From Bacteroidales bacterium (GTDB lineage: Bacteria > Bacteroidota > Bacteroidia > Bacteroidales > Bacteroidaceae): a stretch of DNA of 31,041 bases. Every line of letters starts with the position of its first letter. Position 1 is the first letter of the stretch. Position numbers and translations under genes: made by a program. Below, piece by piece: positions 27,867-31,041 of this stretch. The stretch spans positions 1 through 31,041 of the forward strand of contig SFFY01000031.1 in NCBI GenBank assembly GCA_004556745.1. The letters are read 5' to 3'. The notes under the pieces are model-generated. The model had not been told where the DNA came from and ran no database searches. It worked only from the letters and a program-made list of their open reading frames with translations.

Positions 27867-30601
27867 TAAAAACGAATTACTTTCTTACCGTTCACGATAT
27901 ACACGCCCTTGGGCAGGTTGCGGAGAGGCTGTGCCATGCGTATGCCGTTGAGGTTGTAGATAGCGCCGTTGGCGTTGCCGTCGGTTTGGCCGATGCTGTC
28001 GATGCCCGTCGTTTCGCCTTCAAAGTCGATGAGGTAGCCATTCACGGGCGTGATGTTCTTCGGCACGGCGAGGTAAGCGGTGGTCGGTTTGGTGAGCTGG
28101 AATGCTTCGCCGCCTTCTGCGCCGTAGTAGAAGCCGGGCTTGCTTGCGTTGTTGAGCGCGAGCTTGTAGTAGTAAACGGCTACGCCTCTCTGGCTGTCGG
28201 TTTTGCCCTCGTCGGTGCGAGCGCCTTCCATATAGTTCTCGCCGTTATATGTGGCGACTACGTTCTCTTTCAACACTGCGGGATAGTAGTTAGTGCCCGA
28301 TGCGCCGCCGATAAGCAGTGCAGTCTGTGCCGGCACTTGCGAGCCCTCGTCGTAAGCCACCAGCTTCTTGATAACGCCCGCTTGCGGAGCCACGGTTACG
28401 GCATAGCCGCGAGCACCCTTCGGCATCACGTAAGGCACGTCCGTTACAAACGTGGCATAGCCCTTGGTCAGCGTGCTGATGGCAAGGTCGGTTACCTTTT
28501 GGTAGAGCTGGACTTTCAAATATCCGCTTTCACGGCGATTAGATACTGCGTAATGCTTTATTACTGTTCCTGAGTTTTGATAAATTAAGCCACGATTTGT
28601 TTTAGAAGCATCACTAAAGGTGCAATAGCTATCTATTTCAACATTGCCGTCGTCATCAAAACGAACCAACCATTTTGTTTTTTCTGATTCTGATGCCTGC
28701 ATGCTAATATCCGTCTTTGTGGCATTAGGGCTGCATAAATAACTACCGTCTACTAATAATTCATAAAGCGGCTCATTATTATAGTTTTCATTGGTCTTTA
28801 CAAGTTCAAACTCACCTAAAGTTGCAGCGATTTCATTGGTTATCGTATTATTATCACCTTGCGTATAAGTGGCAGAAGCTGCTGTCGAAGTCATACCATA
28901 TTTTGCCCCTTCGCAAACAATGAGATAGGTGCCGCCAACAGCAAGTTCGTCGGTCGTAGTAATCTTTTTGTAGTAAGTGGGTGCTGCGATATTGAAAGAA
29001 GGCGCGGTGATCGTCAGCGGGCAGGTGGCAGAGGCAGAAGTGAAGTTCTCGTTTTCGGCCACTGTTGCCGTAATGGTGTAAGTGCCTGTCTTTGCACCGA
29101 CAACAATTTTGCCCGTTTCTGCGTTAATCGAAACATTTTCGTCAGCCGGTGAAATAGAGTAAACAATCTTGGAGGTAGAGGTCGTCTTGGCAGAAACTGT
29201 GATGTTGCCGTTAGTCTCTACTGTGTAGCTTTCTTGGTCGAAGGTTACGGTTGCAGCTGTCTTGCTGCCCGTCTGTCCTAAGCAGGATTCTTCATAAACT
29301 CGGAATTCCCAAGTGCCGTTGTTGTTATAGGGATAGCCCGTGATGTCGTAAACGCCGCCGGCTGTTACGGATAAAGAGTTGTAAAGCGCCAAAGTTGTGG
29401 AAGCGCCGCCCTGCTCGATAGTCCAATTTGTGCCGTCCGTGGTGGCGGTAACGCCCGTGAGTTTCACGCGCATGCTTTCAGCCATCTTGTAACCCGCGTT
29501 TTCGCTGTCGATGAGGTCTTGAATAGTAAAGTAGTCGGTAACGGGAATATCGGTAGTGCCAACGGCATTGGCAAAGGTGAAGTCAGAAAGTTCATACAAC
29601 TGTCTGTATAACATTCCCTTTGCTTTCACTTTGCCAGTAAAGCTATTACCCGCTGTTAAGCCGTGATTGCTCTTATATATATATATGCCAGCATGGCCGT
29701 CCTCCATATAAGCGTAGTTTGTGGCGGCGTAAGTAACCACGGCGGTAGAGGTGAGGTTGAAATAAATATCCGTAGCGGTTGTGCTCGTGATATACTTTTT
29801 CAGGTCATCAATCGTACCTTTTCCGTAAACATAGATGTCGTAAGAGGCGGAACCGGCCTTATAAGTTTCGTTTGCTTCAGCGGAAGCCGTAATCTTGGCA
29901 TAGCCCATACCTTTAATGGTAACTGCGCCCGTAGAAGCATTTACGCCTGCCACGGTCTCATTGTTCGAAGCGTAAGCAACGCCTTCCGTTGCGCCTTCCG
30001 TTACGCCCGTAAGCGTAGGCGCGGAGAACGTGCCGCCCACTTCGGCATCAAAAGACTTTGTTTCGCCAAAGGAAAGGTTGCGGTCGGTAAGCGTAGTTCC
30101 GCCGCCGCCACCAGAGGAAGTTGAAGCATATGTAACTACAATTTTCTTGAAGCGCGCAGTTGCGGAAGCTGTAAGCGTAACAGAATTTGCTTGTTCTGCA
30201 CTGGAAAGAACCCAAGAGTCAGAAGTTAGGCTTGTTCCATTAAATTTTAGTGTTGTAGCATTGTAGGATTTTGTTGTTGGAGTAAAATCAACTTGTTTAA
30301 TGACGTAATCACCTTCAAGGCTAATAGTCAATTGAGTTCCTGCATACATTCTTACGCTACCCTCCTTATTTGTACGAGGAGCATTCGATGCGGTTCCCAA
30401 AGAGAATGTAAGCTTTACAGGAGACTGTGTTACAACATAATCTGTCGTTCCCTTAGCTGCTGTTGCAGAACCGGCCCAATCAAAAGTTGTTGTTAAATCT
30501 TCTGCCCACACATTTGCGCTGCTTCCGAACACGAGGGAAGCAACGATTAGCAGGCAGCGTAGGGATATAGTAATCCCTTTCTTGCAAAAAAGTTTTTCCA
30601 T
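27866..30601 (-). CDS. secreted multi-domain beta-sandwich protein with C-terminal VNGKKV-type tail
   Basis: 911 residues. Signal peptide about 1-34 (ending NVWAED). Order: a jelly-roll-like segment (about 36-160), a Ser/Gly linker (162-168), a bacterial Ig-like domain (about 172-258), an OB-fold-like region (about 261-438, IDDLKKYI, AYMEDGHAGIYIY, VKLTGVTATTDG), a second Ig-like domain (about 448-532), a region with TDELAVGGTYLIVCEGAKYG (about 545-690), a beta-rich segment starting YATFVTDVPYVMPKGARGYA, and a tail ending NLPKGVYIVNGKKVIRF. The tail resembles short C-terminal sorting-type domains. I see no enzyme motif; adhesion or glycan binding is the likeliest role. Base composition is lower in GC than in neighbouring genes in places. 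Confidence 0.88.
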   Translation of the reverse strand: MEKLFCKKGITISLRCLLIVASLVFGSSANVWAEDLTTTFDWAGSATAAKGTTDYVVTQSPVKLTFSLGTASNAPRTNKEGSVRMYAGTQLTISLEGDYVIKQVDFTPTTKSYNATTLKFNGTSLTSDSWVLSSAEQANSVTLTASATARFKKIVVTYASTSSGGGGGTTLTDRNLSFGETKSFDAEVGGTFSAPTLTGVTEGATEGVAYASNNETVAGVNASTGAVTIKGMGYAKITASAEANETYKAGSASYDIYVYGKGTIDDLKKYITSTTATDIYFNLTSTAVVTYAATNYAYMEDGHAGIYIYKSNHGLTAGNSFTGKVKAKGMLYRQLYELSDFTFANAVGTTDIPVTDYFTIQDLIDSENAGYKMAESMRVKLTGVTATTDGTNWTIEQGGASTTLALYNSLSVTAGGVYDITGYPYNNNGTWEFRVYEESCLGQTGSKTAATVTFDQESYTVETNGNITVSAKTTSTSKIVYSISPADENVSINAETGKIVVGAKTGTYTITATVAENENFTSASATCPLTITAPSFNIAAPTYYKKITTTDELAVGGTYLIVCEGAKYGMTSTAASATYTQGDNNTITNEIAATLGEFELVKTNENYNNEPLYELLVDGSYLCSPNATKTDISMQASESEKTKWLVRFDDDGNVEIDSYCTFSDASKTNRGLIYQNSGTVIKHYAVSNRRESGYLKVQLYQKVTDLAISTLTKGYATFVTDVPYVMPKGARGYAVTVAPQAGVIKKLVAYDEGSQVPAQTALLIGGASGTNYYPAVLKENVVATYNGENYMEGARTDEGKTDSQRGVAVYYYKLALNNASKPGFYYGAEGGEAFQLTKPTTAYLAVPKNITPVNGYLIDFEGETTGIDSIGQTDGNANGAIYNLNGIRMAQPLRNLPKGVYIVNGKKVIRF

Positions 30602-30651
30602 AAAATTTTTATTTTTAGTTTAATACAAAAAGAAATTCGTTTAATACGCTG

Positions 30652-30659
30652 CAAAGTTA
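30652..30659 (-). promoter_or_regulatory. -7 box of the 911-residue protein gene
   Basis: On the minus strand TAACTTTG, an exact TAnnTTTG, with transcription expected to start near 30645, about 45 bases before the ATG at 30601. The leader between is A/T-rich. No clear -33 TTTG is seen. Confidence 0.55.
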
Positions 30660-30795
30660 CTGCCTTTCCTATAAATAAAGCGTCTATATGCTAAGAAAGT
30701 TGTTACCAACGTGTTAATTCTGCTGTTTTTGCAAGAAATAAAAGCCAACGGAAGAGCAAAGTCGGGCGAAAAAGAGGGTAGAGGGGCACTATTGA

Positions 30796-30931
30796 GGCAT
30801 TGGTACGGGGTTACGCGCTGCGGCGCGTGGCATTTTGCGTGCGCAAAATGCCGAATGTATTAATCGCTGCGTATGCTTCCCAGGGCGTTGCCCTGGGCTC
30901 GGGGCAACAACTGGACTTACAGCCCGCCACA
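30796..30931. repeat. partial inverted copy of the 26047-26235 element
   Basis: Shares with the element at 26047-26235, in inverse orientation, the hairpin segment GTTACGCGCTGCGGCGCGTG, GGCATTTTGCG..CGCAAAATGCC, CCCAGGGCGTTGCCCTGGGC and GGACTTACAGCCCGCC. The outer arm near 30796 is missing or altered, so it looks like a decayed copy. No gene is seen from 30602 to the window end. Confidence 0.7.
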
Positions 30932-30982
30932 ATCATTTGCAAAGAATAGGGGCGTTTTACGTATGCTTGAGTTAATTGGGGC

Positions 30983-31002
30983 GGGCGTTTTGCAAAACGC
31001 CC
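30983..31002. repeat. REP-like palindrome near the window end
   Basis: GGGCGTTTTGCAAAACGCCC, a perfect 20-base palindrome of the same family as 9488-9507 and 26428-26447. Confidence 0.7.
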
Positions 31003-31041
31003 CTACTCGTGAGGCCTTGATTTGCAAAAAAAGAGAATAGG

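Overview
The window looks like chromosome of a Bacteroidales bacterium, most likely Prevotellaceae or a close relative. Reasons: promoters of the Bacteroidetes type (TTTG, 19-21 bases, then TAnnTTTG) lie before several genes; start codons have A/T-rich leaders rather than Shine-Dalgarno sites; and the protein families are typical of the group (an OMP_b-brl-type outer-membrane barrel with a carboxypeptidase-regulatory N-terminus, a BACON/F5_8C/M60 peptidase, secreted proteins ending in a VNGKKV-type tail, a small MKKLYVSP-type protein). Assignment below family level is not possible from this sequence alone.

Layout. 1-3.3 kb: the possible tail of an upstream gene, then a 1044-residue outer-membrane barrel protein. 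3.3-4.2 kb: a nested palindrome, then a promoter driving three identical tRNA-Val(UAC) genes and a terminator. 4.2-7.4 kb: recR, a 370-bp composite palindromic element, a small four-helix membrane protein, a family 2 glycosyltransferase and a GNAT acetyltransferase. 7.5-9.5 kb: a two-gene unit with its own promoter, an ABC-type AAA ATPase followed 5 bases later by a DUF4435/TOPRIM-like protein, an arrangement resembling PARIS (AriA/AriB) anti-phage systems. 9.5-12.3 kb: a duplicated promoter and a class A penicillin-binding protein. 12.3-15.2 kb: a repeat-rich gap, ftsY and rimO. 15.2-17.9 kb: an HU-like protein, an HU-transmembrane-LysM fusion and a secreted M23/LysM peptidase. 18.0-20.1 kb: a ComEC-family channel protein. 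20.1-20.5 kb: a second, inverted copy of the composite palindrome. 20.8-25.1 kb: a secreted leucine-rich-repeat protein and an M60 (mucinase-like) metallopeptidase. 25.1-26.4 kb: 1.3 kb without genes, filled with nested palindromes and 20-21-base tandem repeats. 26.4-30.6 kb, minus strand: purC, a 66-residue small protein and a 911-residue secreted multi-domain protein. 30.6-31.0 kb: repeats only.

Working together: PBP1A, the M23 peptidase and the HU-LysM protein all concern the cell wall, and the HU-LysM fusion could tie nucleoid to peptidoglycan. The barrel protein, LRR protein, M60 peptidase and 911-residue protein make up a cell-surface/secreted set suited to a host or mucosal habitat. 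The most system-like candidate is the ATPase/DUF4435 pair. The most unusual non-coding content is the set of long composite palindromes, the 21-base repeat family present at two loci, and a 17-base A/T-rich leader that ends exactly in the start codon of three different genes. All calls are by reading; no database search was run.
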